Shown here piece by piece: positions 48,521-59,587 of a DNA stretch of 64,000 nt. Below the pieces are notes generated by a model, which had not been told where the DNA came from, ran no database searches, and was given only the letters and a program-made list of their open reading frames with translations. This DNA comes from Laburnicola sp. R22_1 (lineage: Eukaryota > Ascomycota > Dothideomycetes > Pleosporales > Didymosphaeriaceae), in contig JACONQ010000010.1 in NCBI GenBank assembly GCA_014281115.1, positions 868,001 through 932,000 of the forward strand, read 5' to 3'. Position numbers and translations under genes: made by a program. Within the stretch, counting starts at the first letter, position 1. Every line of letters begins with the position of its first letter.

Positions 48521-48641
48521 CTTTTTTTTTGTTATGACCTTTTTATGCCTTTTTAATTACTAAGTAGGAGGCTCTACTTTTTTATTATATTATTTAAGAT
48601 AAAAGCCTTTATTATTCTACACCTAGTAGATAAAATAACGC
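48521..48641 (+). repeat. SINE-like repeat, copy I
   Basis: A 121-bp insertion with a perfect 13-bp target duplication TATATTACTATTT at 48508-48520 and 48642-48654. It begins CTTTTTTTTTTGTTATGACC, part-way into the longer copy at 34744-34922, keeps CTAAGTAGGAGGCTCTAC and CACCTAGTAG, and ends AAATAACGC. Several C-to-T changes show RIP. Confidence 0.85.
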
Positions 48642-48867
48642 TATATATTACTATTTATAGCTAAATAAAAAAGGTTAGTTTTAAAATAATATAAAATTAG
48701 TATATAGTCTTATAAAACTAACCTATTAAAAATAACTAAAATAGTTAAAAGAGCTAGTTAAATTAATACTATTTTAATATAATAAATAAAAAAAGACCTA
48801 CGAAGTCTTTTTTTATATAAAAAAGTAGTATAAGGTATAAGTTTATACTAACTACTACACTAATACT

Positions 48868-48975
48868 AACTAAAAAAGGCGTCTTTAAAAGGTAAAAGAC
48901 ACTAATAGAAGGAAATAGGATGTAAAAAATGGTAATAAGGTATACTTAGTAAGTAGACTAGTAAGAACTATTATA
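48868..48975 (+). repeat. unnamed AT-rich repeat, copy 2
   Basis: Partner of 33781-33885, starting AACTAAAAAAGGCG and ending ACTATTATA, with the same internal order of short motifs (GGTATACTTAGTA then TAGACTAGTAA). Confidence 0.6.
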
Positions 48976-49572
48976 CTGTCTCTATATATTTATATTATAT
49001 TTATAACATCTAGATTAATTTTAACAAAATATAAACTATTAATAACAAAACACGTAAACGTTAATATAAACAGCCTCCTATTACTAGAGTAATAGGTGCA
49101 CGCACGGGCCACGTAACCTCCTATTAGCTCCCCTCTTAAGCTTTCTATAGACATCTTGTACCCACTACACCTACTGCTAAGCCTATAGCTAAGTTACTAA
49201 GCCTAAGGCTAATTACTCTATATTATTATGCGTGCCACTCGCCTATTGGCCAGTCTGCTTATAGCGGTGCTACTTACCTAAGGTATTTATCTAGAATCCT
49301 TAGTAATATATATCTCTCTATAGTATAGCACGCTAAGTGCTAGCCTATTAACGTATATACTATTGCTACTACTTATAAGACTATATATATAAAATAACTA
49401 GTAGTTAAAATCTAAATATAAAATAGTAGTAATACTTATATAGAGTAAATATATTGCATAGAGCTGGTACATAGAAAAATAGGCTATAGCTAGTTATTTT
49501 CTTTACTAAAGTATAGCTATAGAATAAAGCTTTATTTATAAAAAAAGGTAAATATATTAGTAGACTATATAT

Positions 49573-49640
49573 ATAGCCTTGTGTGCGCGCTAAGACTGCT
49601 AAGACTACCTAGCTCGCTTATAATGCGCACCTCTTTTTTG
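49573..49640 (+). repeat. sequence related to the SINE-like head without its body
   Basis: The stretch CTTGTGTGCGCGCTAAGACT...CTCGCTTATAATGCGCAC parallels the head of the repeat at 34744-34922 (CTTGTGGGAGCCGCGCTAAG...CTCGCTTAGCAG...GCGCA), but what follows does not match the body. It could be an older, diverged copy or a relative with a different tail. Confidence 0.4.
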
Positions 49641-50144
49641 TTTAATACTTTAAAACGCTTTTCTGTGTCCATAATAGTAGGAGGAATAACTGCTATTATT
49701 GTAATCTTTTTATTAGAAACCTCTTAGTCGCAAAAAAAACTATATATAGCCTTACTTAGTTGTTACGCTAGTTCTAAAAGAGAAAAATAGCTAAGAATAA
49801 TATAAGTAAGAAGGCTATATCTTAGACTAGTAACACTTATAGAATATACTAATCTTTAATTAGTTTAAACTAAGAATTTTTAAGAATTTTTAGTGCGGCG
49901 CCAGTCGTCTGGCCCGTGAGATAAGATTTTATCAATGAAATCCCGAGACCCCTCAGCAGGCTGACTAAGGCGGGGCGACAGGGAGCGTCTCGCTACATAG
50001 GCAGCCACGACCTCACTGTATAGCGAGCTCACCATTCGACCGCACACAACCTCGTTCTTGCTACAGCCTCAGACCCCGCGCCGCAGTCAGTTGCGCGTCG
50101 CCAACCCCGAACGCAAAACCCGCACTTCTCTACTCATCGCCACC

Positions 50145-51879
50145 ATGTCCGACGACGATGATTTCATGCAGGACTCCGACCAGGAGTAAGTGCCGCCATT
50201 GTCGTTCCCCAGTACTAGCTGACAAGTTTTAGCTACGATTTCGAGTACGAGGATGACGACGAAGAGCAAAGCGGCGATGTCAATATCGAGAACAAATATT
50301 ACAACGCGAAGCAATTGAAGGGCGAGGATGCCGAGGGAGCTATTGACGAGTTCTTGGGCATACCCGCGCTGGAAGAAGAGAAGGGCGATTGGTATGCTGT
50401 AGCGAGCTCCATGGAAGAGCATAGCTAACAGTCCGTAGGGGTTTCAAAGGGTTGAAGCAGGCTATCAAACTCGAGTTCAAGCTTGCGCGGTACGACCAGG
50501 TCTGTAGCTTTCCTACCCATATCAATCACATCTCTAATGTCAGCACAGGCCGTCGAACACTACAAAGAGCTGCTTACCTATGTCAAATCAGCTGTCACCC
50601 GCAACTATTCAGAAAAGTCCATCAACAACATGCTCGACTTCATAGAAAAGGCTGCCGAAGACCCCGATGCCTATCGTTGCATGGAGAGGTTCTATGCCCT
50701 CACGCTCGACACATTTCAGAGCACGAACAACGAGCGGCTTTGGTTAAAGACAAATATCAAACTTGCACGGCTTTGGCTGGAACAAAAAGATTACCGCCAG
50801 CTGACAGAGAAAGTCCGCGAGTTGCACAAGGCATGCCAAAGGGAGGACGGGAGTGATGACCCGAGCAAAGGCACTTACTCGCTGGAGGTCTATTCTTTGG
50901 AAATTCTCATGTACGCTGACACGCGGAACAACAAGCGCCTAAAGGTTCGTTTCATCAACCCGATTCTACCCCACTTGCATATTGATCTGATCGTATCGCA
51001 GGCTCTCTACCAACGAGCACTCAAGGTCAAGTCGGCCGTGCCCCATCCCAAGATCATGGGAATCATCCGCGAATGTGGTGGCAAGATGCATATGAGCGAA
51101 GGTACGGGTTTTACGCTAAGACAAAGCGTACCGACTAATTGGACGCAGAGAACTGGAAGGGGGCGCAGAGCGACTTTTTTGAAAGTTTCCGAAACTACGA
51201 CGAGGCTGGATCCCTCCAACGGATTCAGGTGCTCAAGTATCTAGTGCTTGCTACCATGCTGTCGGGTTCGGACATCAACCCCTTCGATTCCCAGGAAACC
51301 AAGCCGTACCAGAATGACCCCCGTATTTCCACCATGACGGACCTAGTCAATTCATATCAGCGCGAGGATATCCACGAATACGAGAAGATCCTGCAGAACA
51401 ATCCGGACCTGCTCCAAGACCCCTTCATCGCGGAGAACATCGACGAAGTGACGCGAAATGTGAGGACCAAGGCCGTAGTCAAGCTTGTTGCGCCTTACAC
51501 CCGATTTACACTCGCCTTCATCTCGAAGCAACTCAAGATCTCTCTCTCCGAGGTTCAGGAAATAGTGGGCTTCCTGATCGTAGACAAACGCCTTCGCGGC
51601 AAGATCAACCAGCAGACCGGTACGGTGGAAATCGAGAGTAGCACAGACATGGATCGGGTGCAGGCGATGGAGGAGTGGAGCGCCGCCATTGGATCTTTGT
51701 GGGCCACGGTCCTGAACGAAGCGGAGGGCTTCAGATCGGATGACGGCGGTTCGCAGTTCTCTCCTAGTGGCGGTGGGCCAATGATGTACCAGAACATGAA
51801 TGGCGCGGGAACCAAACATGGACGAGGACCGAAAGGCAAGGGCCCGGGACGACTAGTGGGTATCGGCAGCAAAGGATGA
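50145..51879 (+). CDS. csnB: COP9 signalosome subunit 2
   Basis: Six exons, 50145-50185, 50233-50391, 50439-50499, 50549-50944, 51002-51101 and 51149-51879, give 495 residues, the usual CSN2 length. It starts MSDDDDFMQDSDQDYDFEYE, the acidic N-terminus typical of CSN2, continues with helical TPR-like repeats (YYNAKQLKGEDAEGAIDEF, AVEHYKELLTYVKSAVTRNY), and ends in a PCI domain at about residues 320-430 (VRTKAVVKLVAPYTRFTLAF, ISLSEVQEIVGFLIVDKRLR). CSN2 is a scaffold of the COP9 signalosome, which removes Nedd8 from cullin ubiquitin ligases and in fungi affects development. The gene begins about 250 bp from the AT-rich island and shows no RIP damage. The symbol follows Aspergillus naming. Confidence 0.95.
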
Positions 51880-53434
51880 TATGCAGCGAGCCACGACGTA
51901 AGAACCAATGCGACAGAGTCATGAGAAGACCACGGGGCTTCAGGTTCCACGAAACCGTCACGGAGGGCCTTTCTAACCTGATGGATTGAAACATGCGGCC
52001 AGGTTCCCCAGGAGGGGAGGGGACGGTGGGTGACGCAAGGTAGCACACAGGCAAGAGTTTCCTTTTAAAATGAGCGATGGCGTCTCTGCAGCAACCAGAG
52101 GCGGAGAAGTTCGGGAACATGCTGCACGTCGACTGCACGGCCGTCAGCAGCGAACTTGCATGTAACATGGCCTCATTTCTAGAAGCAAGCAGCCATAGGA
52201 AGTGATTTTGCAGACGTCCGGGCGCTCCCAGCCATAGGGCCCGCTCAGTGTTTGTGACGCGGTTTGACCGGTTTCCAGTGACCTTTGACCATGTTCACAC
52301 GCCACCGATCAGGTCTGCGGAATTCCTGCGCAGAAGTGTGCCGGGGAAGCGGCAAGTCTTGACGCCTGGGATCAAGCGAGCCGCTGCCGCCCATGGCGAC
52401 GAGCATCTCACCCACGTATTGCCCCTTTTGAGCCATAGCCGACCTCGGTTGCGGCGGGGGGGCATGTCGACGACGATGCGCGCGTCAAGAAGTTGCTTTT
52501 GTTTGCCGCATCGGCGCCACGGGCTTGCGAACGAATCACGCGCGGCACCAGAGGAGAGACAGAAGGCACTGTGTGAGATTTTTGTGAGAGGCACTCTTCT
52601 GGCGCCATGGCCATGTTGCTCTTTCACCGTCATTCACTGGCTGCGGGTCACGGATGGTCCGGGCGAGGTTCCGGACGTGCTGAGAGTGACTCCAAGACGG
52701 GTTGCCATCCCGTGTGTTGTTTAATGGTAGCTGGCATATAGCGAGGGGACGGCGTCAGGACAGAGTCAGTGGCCCTACCTAGGTAGGTAGTCTGCTGGCC
52801 AAAGGCCTGGCGAATCGTCATGTTCGTGTCCATGGCCCGGCTCAGGGCTGGCTTGCACGGCCACCATCGCTGTTTTTCTTTTGCTCGAGGGGAGCCAGGC
52901 GCTGGTCCCGCCCTTGGGATAGGAATTGCCTCCCTCTTGTACACCGCTTGCACTCGCCCTCCCTCCGGTTTCACATCAGCAGCCCCATCCTTCGATATGC
53001 ATGAGGCGTCGTCTAGCACGGGTTGAGATGGATACAATGGTTCTCCAAGCTCCTGGTGCACCCCGCCAGCCCCGTAGATGGCACTGTTTCCCTATGATAT
53101 ATTGGGGAGCCTGCCCCTGAAGGCGCGTGGTAACACGACAACGACGCCGCGGCCTGGTCGGCCTACTAAAGAGACTGCCTCCCCCGAAGGTGCTCGTGGA
53201 CCGTGGACGAGCTAGGCCTTGCTGCTGCGTTGCCGAAGCTGCTGTGGAATCTATCGTCGCTCCAATTGCCCGCCGCTGGGCACACACACCTACACACCCG
53301 TGGACGTACGTCTCGTCGCTCCGCGCCGCCCGCCGCCCGCGCCCGCGCCCTCTCCTCCGTCTGCGACGCGCGCAGAGGCTGCTGTCGAGCGCAGTCTGTC
53401 AGGCCGGGTTCAGGCACTTTCACCCTTCACTGCC
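51880..53434. other. intergenic between csnB and otubain genes
   Basis: A 1.55-kb GC-rich stretch with overlapping ORFs on both strands (for example plus 52248-52724 and minus 52648-53061) that lack family resemblance and splice partners. Pyrimidine- and CCG/CGC-rich sequence from about 53,330 is likely the otubain promoter and leader. Confidence 0.45.
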
Positions 53435-55332
53435 ATGGCCATGTCCGGCAGCTACCACGCATACAGCCACGGCCACGGCCACTACGACGGCCTCGTCCAC
53501 TCAGCGCTGACGTACGGCGCGCCGCTGCCCTTGCGCACGCCCGAGCTAGCAGGCTGCGGCTACAACCACCACCACCCGGGCCACGCCCACTACCGCACCG
53601 CGACAGGTAGTAGTAGGATGTCGGACCCCACCTTCATGACCGCCGAGGACGAGTTTGCCCAGCTCCAGAAGCTCAGCAACGAGTACGAGCCCGAGGCCAC
53701 GGTGAGTGCCGCGGCGGCCGCGCGCTGCTGAGTGTGCTGTTGCTGACCCCTCCGCCGCAGGGCCCGCTCGTCGGCGAGCGCCAGAGCAGCGCCGCCATCG
53801 CGACCGAGTATGCCAACGCAGACCCCGTCTACCGGGTCAAGACGGCCGCGCTGCCTTCGCGATATGCCTTCTTCCGCACCTGTCGCGGCGACGGCCACTG
53901 CGGCTGGCGAGGTGCGTTCTTGCCGTGATGCCGCCGTCATGTGTTTGCCCTGACTGACTGACCATCGCCTGCAGCCATCGCCTTCGCCTACTTTGAGGCT
54001 CTGCTGCATGTGGCCGACGCGGCCAAGTTCGAAGAGGAGGAGGCCCGTCTGAGCTCCATGAACAACCTGCTCAACCTCGCCGGCTTCTCCGAGGATGTGT
54101 ACATCGACTTTGCTGACGAGGCCTACGACCTGCTCCGCAAGCTCGCCAGTTCGCTGCCCATGGGCAACGGCGCCGACCTGCTCCTCGAGGCCTTCAACGA
54201 CATGGGCGTGTCCATGGCCATCATCACCTACGTCAAGGTACGTCCGCCACCTGATGCGCCAAAGTATGCTCCTCTAATGATGCCAGCTGCTCGCAAGTGC
54301 CTGGATCCAGTCCCGGGAAGACGAGTACAAGCACTATGTCATGACCGACCTGAAGACTTATTGCGCCCTCAACATTGAAGCGGCTGTCTGCGAGATAGAC
54401 AGTGTAGCCGTGGCCGCACTCTCGCAGGCTCTGGTCAAGCCCGCGGGCATTGGCTTCGAGATTCTCTACCTAGATCGATCTGCTGGCGACGAGGTCAATG
54501 CCACGCAGTTCTCCCGGCCGCTGAATTTCAACGGCCTGTTTCCAATGATCCGACTGCTCTATCGACCGTAAGTCGCCTTCGTCTGAAATCGCCAGTGACT
54601 TCTTCTAATCGGCAGCAGGGGTCACTATGACATCCTCTACAAGGCTGAGGATTTCCCCGCACAGCCGCAAGCTCCAGTCCAAGTGGCGGTCGCGTACAAC
54701 AGCAACTTCGAAGGCAACTCTACCAATGCCAGCCTGATGTCAATGATTCCTGGACTGTACTCGCACGGTATTGGTCAGCTTCATCAGAGCCTTGATCTCG
54801 GTCAGCGATGGCCGTCAACATCATTCGACTTCGAGTCAGCACAAGCTCCCCAATCTCAAATCACTCCGGTCCAGCCGTATGCACAGACGCCAGCCCCAGT
54901 GGCACCTGTGACTACCTCGCACCAGGAATTCATGTCTCCGGTACATGCTTCTCCCATGAGCCACCACAGCCCTGGGAGCCATCATAGCCTCCAACTGGAA
55001 CAACAGCCTGTGCAACTGCCGTTCCACCCGCCTCCACCTCCACCAGTTAGCATAGATCGAACTCCAATGGCGATCGAGAGAGGCGGCCCTTTCAGACCCT
55101 CAATGTACGAACTCGAGCCTGGATTTGGCACAGGCGAGGTGATGCCTTTCCAAACGAACATATTCCGGAAGTAAGCGAGCTTCCATTTCGTTTAATCGCA
55201 TGTATCGCTGATCATCATAGCTCGCACTTCAACACGTGTCATTTCATGAATCCATCCTTCCAACCCGAAGAATGGTCACCGCACGAATACCGGACAGGCG
55301 GCAAAGGAAGGCATAAATCCGCCTCACAATAG
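53435..55332 (+). CDS. otubain-type deubiquitinase (peptidase C65)
   Basis: Six exons, 53435-53701, 53761-53911, 53975-54237, 54287-54567, 54619-55170 and 55221-55332, give 541 residues. A His/Tyr/Gly-rich N-terminal extension of about 60 residues precedes the catalytic domain (about 62-330). Catalytic residues are visible: Asp133 and Cys136 in RGDGHCGWRAIAFAYFE and His323 in PGHYDILY. Otubains cleave ubiquitin from proteins, with a preference for Lys48 links in OTUB1. The C-terminal 200 residues are Pro/Gln/His/Ser-rich and look disordered. The fifth exon has two tandem acceptors (CAGCAG); the second was chosen because it yields RPGHYD as in relatives, the first would add one Arg. The start MAMSGSYHAYSHGHGHYDGL is the first in-frame ATG with a suitable context. 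Confidence 0.9.
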
Positions 55333-57580
55333 CACGAGATTTCCTATCCAGATGCGACTTCCTACCCTCACTTTATGGGAGGCATTCCGCCACTTTAGTG
55401 ACTAGCGCCAGCGTTCATCAGCACTCATCTCTTTCGATACTTGCATCATTCCTACGCTGCACGGCCTGGGCCTCACGACGACTGACGACGATACCATTGT
55501 TAATCAACTTTCGGACATGTTCGCACAATAAAAGGTGCGGGGGGCTTCGGTCTAGAGCCGGGCTCACGCATTGGTTTTACGTCTATATACTACAAATCGG
55601 CATCAATTTTTCTTCTGTCTCTTTGGATTGGGCGGACATCTGCTTTCACACCAGATTGCAAAGAAGCCTCCCGCGAGGTTGACGAACGTTACGACCAAGA
55701 CTATCAACCTCACGGTGCCAATTTGAACATATCTATTCTGGATTTTACCCTCTTAGGGGATATATTCATCTCACTTGTTTAATCACAGCTGTCTCCATTC
55801 ATCAATGAATATTTGGTATGCGCGGTCTTTCCTGGTCCTTCTAAGCTTGCCCGCCCAGCTGTCATCAACCCTCTACCCCTTCATCGAACCCAACGATCAC
55901 TGGTTCAGACTACTCCACCTACGCCAGACTCGTCGCATATTTTCTTGACGCGTATTGGAGGTACTTGAACTGGTAATGGGCGCAATATAGGCGCATTTGG
56001 GCACGCACGGTTGGAATGAATCCGAAGAATGGCGCGAAAGAGCACGGCTGAAATACTGGCATGGGCTTCCTGGGCGTCGCAGGGTTAGTGGCCGTGGTTA
56101 CTCGGACGTCGGACACGGATATTACCGTCTAGTCGATGACTGCGGCGAGCTTAGATAGATGCTAGAAAGCTGCCAAAAAATACACAATGACACCTCACCA
56201 GTTACAGTTGCTAGCTCGTCGGATCATGTACATGAATGACGCGGTTTTGTTCGTTGGCCAATTTCACGCCGGTGATTACTGTCTCAGAGCTCGAGCTGCC
56301 TTGTGCACTCTTGGTCACAGGGGACAGACGAAGGGGCTGGCGATGGTTAGTCTTGGATCTGGGTTTCGGATCGGTGGAACCGCGTCCTTGGGCGATCGTT
56401 GTAGAATTATGATACCTTCTGTGTTACGTATACACAGGAGATGGAATAGAATGAAGTGGTCATGAGTAGTAAGCACGAGCGTTCCCTTCCCAACTCGACA
56501 GCAGAGTGAGTAAAACTCGAAACGAAACGCCATGGATGGCGCAGCAGCAGCAGCAGCAGCGTCAGAGCCGGAGCCAGAGCCGGAGTCGGGACGTACACAA
56601 CTACGACTACGCACGCAGGTACAGTACGTACTATGCGCGAGAAGAAGGAAACATGCTAAGACGATCGGGCAGGTGGGTTGGTATGTGTACGTGTAAGTGT
56701 ATGTGTGCACGGAAGATTCCATGGCGACTCGATCGATGGGTGGGTGGAAGGGTTCACCGTCTTTTTTTGTGCGCCGTGGGTGGGAACTTCGCCGCCTTGT
56801 GAGCAGGGCAGGCGTTTTTTCGGTGGATGGAATTTTGATAGCTTTTCATTTCTATGATATCTACGAGTCTCGACGACGACGCTCGCTGCATATGTTTTTT
56901 TAATACTTGAACTATAGTTTTTATGGCTATCCCTCTTTCTCACCGTCTCCCTTACATGTTCCCCTCGAGAGTTCCTCCCTTCTAGCGTGCATTAGGTACG
57001 ATCATCCCCCTCTGCACAACCGCGTCCACGGACCCGCTCACAGCACGTAGCACAACATCGGCGCAATCTGCCCAGCAGCAGCAGCAGCTGGTAACGCCGC
57101 ATGTCGAGCTGAACGGATGACGGGCGTTTGGTTCGCCATAGGTCGCACGGTTAAGCAGCACCGACATGGTAGTCTACCCCGCTCTCTCTGTGCTCAGTTG
57201 TGGCGTTGCCCGTACGAGGCATCGGGAGGGGTGCGGTAGCGGCTCCCGAGACACAAAATTTGGGATGGCATGATATGGCGGGAATTCAGGAGTGAGGCGA
57301 GGAAGCTTGGGCGTAGGGGCGTTTTTCGCCGTCGAGGTGGAACGGGCGGTATGATTCTGAAGCGGGCGCGACGAGAGGGGGGTGTTTGTGACGGAACCGA
57401 GTGCGCCTGCGGTTTCGAAGTGGTTGGAATGACTAACGGAGGGGCTTCTGTAGTATCGCTTGCGTGTCCCCGTGCCGATTCTGTGATACAGCAGATGCAG
57501 GCCCACCGGCGCTGGGACCAACGAGTAACCTCTACCGAGTCTGAGGACCAAAGCACGCTTGGATCGTTGCAGGGACCATC
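55333..57580. other. intergenic, low-complexity tracts, no gene supported
   Basis: Short unrelated ORFs only. CAG/GCA repeats occur at about 56,541-56,560 and 57,073-57,090, and a repeated GAGCCGGAGCCA-type tract at about 56,565-56,590. A GT-rich stretch lies near 56,680-56,710. The right end is the 3' region of the ipi3 gene. Confidence 0.45.
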
Positions 57581-59341
57581 TCATTCCGAAGGAGTGACAT
57601 TAAGCTCGTTACCCGAGCCGTCGGAAGAGTCGTCGTCGTCTGGTTCGGAGGCAGTATGGTCTGATTCTGACTCGGCCGCGCCCGAGGATACGACGTCGCT
57701 CATTTCCACATCGCTTGTACCGTTTATCAGAGATCCCTTTGGCTCGGCTTTCTGTTGCTTGCCCTGTGAGCGCTTTCGCTCTTGACTAAGCAGGTACTCC
57801 TTCTCTTCCCGAAGTTCGGACAGTTGTTGGAAAGTCACTTTTTGAACGCGCTGCAGACTCGCAAGTTGCTTCTTGAGTTCCTTCAATTCCTCAGTCTGAG
57901 TGTTGGTAGACATGCCTTGCATCTCCCCTGTTGCGATGTCCTCGTTCAGCGAGAGAAAATCGGCAGCTGGAGCTAATGCACCTTTCGACGAAGCATCCCA
58001 CGTCGCAAGCTCAGCAAGGCTTGCTTCAAGCATAGATTGCGGAAAGCTCGGGTGTGCTAGAGCTTCTTCGAACTCGGTCTTCCCCGCCGCTCTAGCCTCG
58101 GTTGCAGAAGTCGTAGGCAATGCTATGTGACCAGTGAGCTGCATGGTCAAGCTGTAGTTCGGCGGGACAATTACGTTGCCGTCCATCATTCCACTATCCT
58201 GCTTGGGCTTGACTACGGTGTGGATCTTGAAGGTGGGTTCCGGGGCATTGGGGAACCCAGTTGGCTCCACGAATTGCAAGTTCGTCACAGGTCCTGGCAG
58301 GTTTGTCAAAGTAGCAGAATAGGTTCCTTTCGCGGTATCCCAGACAGCGACTTTGCCCGTCATGTGTCCCGAAACCAGGGTCTGTCCATCCCAGCTCAAG
58401 CTCAAACTGAGCGCTGCACCCAGCTTCTGCGACTCCGCATTGAATCTCGTCTTTGGTGAGGGTTGAATAGGACGATGTGATGATGCGGAATCCCGCAGAG
58501 TATCCACTGCCGTTGTATTTTGCATCTCGCTGTAGAAATCCACTGTCTGTAGACTCCCATCTCCGTACGCCAGGTAGAAAGCGCGATCGGCGGCATCTAG
58601 AGCCATTGCTTGCGGTAGTTCCGGGAGTAAGTATGTCCGCAGCAGTTGTCCATTATAGTAATCCCACACAATAGCCGACTTGTCCTCCGAAGTAGAGATA
58701 GCAATGTTGGCGCTGCTGGAGCTGTGACCACAGACGATGGAGGAAATGGGACCGCGGTGGGTGGAGAGGGTATGGACGGGCGAGCGTGACGTGTCTGGCG
58801 AGAAGGATAGAATGGCTGGCAGCGCCCATACGTGAACCATGGCATCTGGGGAGCCCGACAGGAAGAAGTTCGAGGTGGGGTCGACAGCCAGGGAAGTAAC
58901 GGGCTGAAGATGCGAGGTGGATGTGGATACGAGGCGGCCGGAGCAGATCTGCGAGCAATTAGCATGTCTTTCGTTGGTTTCCGGATGCAGAGCATTACGC
59001 ACCTCCCAGGCCAGCACCCTTCCACTCTCCGTCCCCAGCAGCAATACCGCATCCTTCGCCGCAAGCGCAATGCTATGAATTCTCTCCGGGAACGGCACAA
59101 CGGCCTCTTGATTCCCCTTGTCCCTGCTATACACATGTACGACTGCCTTTTCCGCCTGCGCAGCGAAGATATGCGAGCTGCTCACGGCAAGCCCGTTCTG
59201 CGCCGTTGCGCTCTTCTTGAAGACATGGCGCTGAGCGGCCAACGGCTGGTATTCGTGGACGAAAATGCCGGCATCCTTAGTCACGCCCGTGTTCGCTTTC
59301 GTTTGGGCGGAGATGGAGGCGACAAAGCGCTCGGTGAGCAT
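57581..59341 (-). CDS. IPI3: pre-rRNA processing WD40 protein Ipi3 (WDR18 homologue)
   Basis: Two exons on the minus strand, 59341-59003 and 58948-57581, give 568 residues. The start MLTERFVASISAQTKANTGV matches the family; an open frame continues 61 codons further upstream but without family character. WD40 repeats are seen at VHVYSRDKGN, GRVLAWEICSG, DAMVHVWALP, DKSAIVWDYYNGQLLRTYLL and GKVAVWDTAKG. A C-terminal coiled coil (ELKKQLASLQRVQKVTFQQL) and an acidic Ser/Asp-rich tail follow. Ipi3 works with Ipi1 and Rix1 in the nucleus in ITS2 processing and 60S assembly, and in yeast also in replication licensing. The 54-nt intron (GTGCGT...CAG) is in frame with no stop, so its removal is inferred from protein alignment (LAWEICSGR). 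Confidence 0.9.
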   Translation of the reverse strand: MLTERFVASISAQTKANTGVTKDAGIFVHEYQPLAAQRHVFKKSATAQNGLAVSSSHIFAAQAEKAVVHVYSRDKGNQEAVVPFPERIHSIALAAKDAVLLLGTESGRVLAWEVRNALHPETNERHANCSQICSGRLVSTSTSHLQPVTSLAVDPTSNFFLSGSPDAMVHVWALPAILSFSPDTSRSPVHTLSTHRGPISSIVCGHSSSSANIAISTSEDKSAIVWDYYNGQLLRTYLLPELPQAMALDAADRAFYLAYGDGSLQTVDFYSEMQNTTAVDTLRDSASSHRPIQPSPKTRFNAESQKLGAALSLSLSWDGQTLVSGHMTGKVAVWDTAKGTYSATLTNLPGPVTNLQFVEPTGFPNAPEPTFKIHTVVKPKQDSGMMDGNVIVPPNYSLTMQLTGHIALPTTSATEARAAGKTEFEEALAHPSFPQSMLEASLAELATWDASSKGALAPAADFLSLNEDIATGEMQGMSTNTQTEELKELKKQLASLQRVQKVTFQQLSELREEKEYLLSQERKRSQGKQQKAEPKGSLINGTSDVEMSDVVSSGAAESESDHTASEPDDDDSSDGSGNELNVTPSE

Positions 59342-59587
59342 GTTGGCGGGGATGACGCGTGGGGTTGACGGAGCTACGAGCTTCGATGTTTTTTTTCGTG
59401 TTGGTACCGGTTCGGCCCCACGCGTGCCGGTGATGGGCCATGTCGGGCCGAACGCCTCTGGGCGAGATCGTCCGGAAGGACAAACAGTCATTGTTACATG
59501 ACCATCTTCATGGTGATTTTTCACGTCATCCAGAGTGCTTTTCGGGCAATGACTACATGTGGAGGATGCTTGCTTTGATGCAAAGGT

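Larger units (their letters stand above)
22330..49890. other. AT-rich, RIP-affected transposon island
   Basis: Composition changes abruptly at both edges. Inside, TA dinucleotides dominate, and every large coding remnant carries TAG/TAA at Gln or Trp positions and Asn/Lys at conserved Asp/Glu positions, consistent with C-to-T change on either strand. No host gene was found. Elements are listed separately; tracts of more than 300 bp not assigned to one (22,330-22,710, 32,351-33,067, 33,886-34,730, 36,853-37,502, 37,640-38,107, 48,655-49,890) are AT-rich with no readable family. Confidence 0.9.

Noticed and set aside
52248..52724. 158-codon plus-strand ORF between csnB and the otubain gene
   Set aside because: No domain, Arg/Pro/Ser-rich composition from GC-rich DNA, overlapped by opposite-strand ORFs of similar size.
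57270..57785. 171-codon plus-strand ORF overlapping the 3' end of ipi3
   Set aside because: It is antisense to the acidic C-terminal tail of Ipi3 and its residues mirror that low-complexity region.
59342..59524. 61-codon upstream extension of the Ipi3 frame
   Set aside because: MLTERFVAS at 59341 matches the normal start of the family; the upstream residues are unrelated and probably leader sequence.
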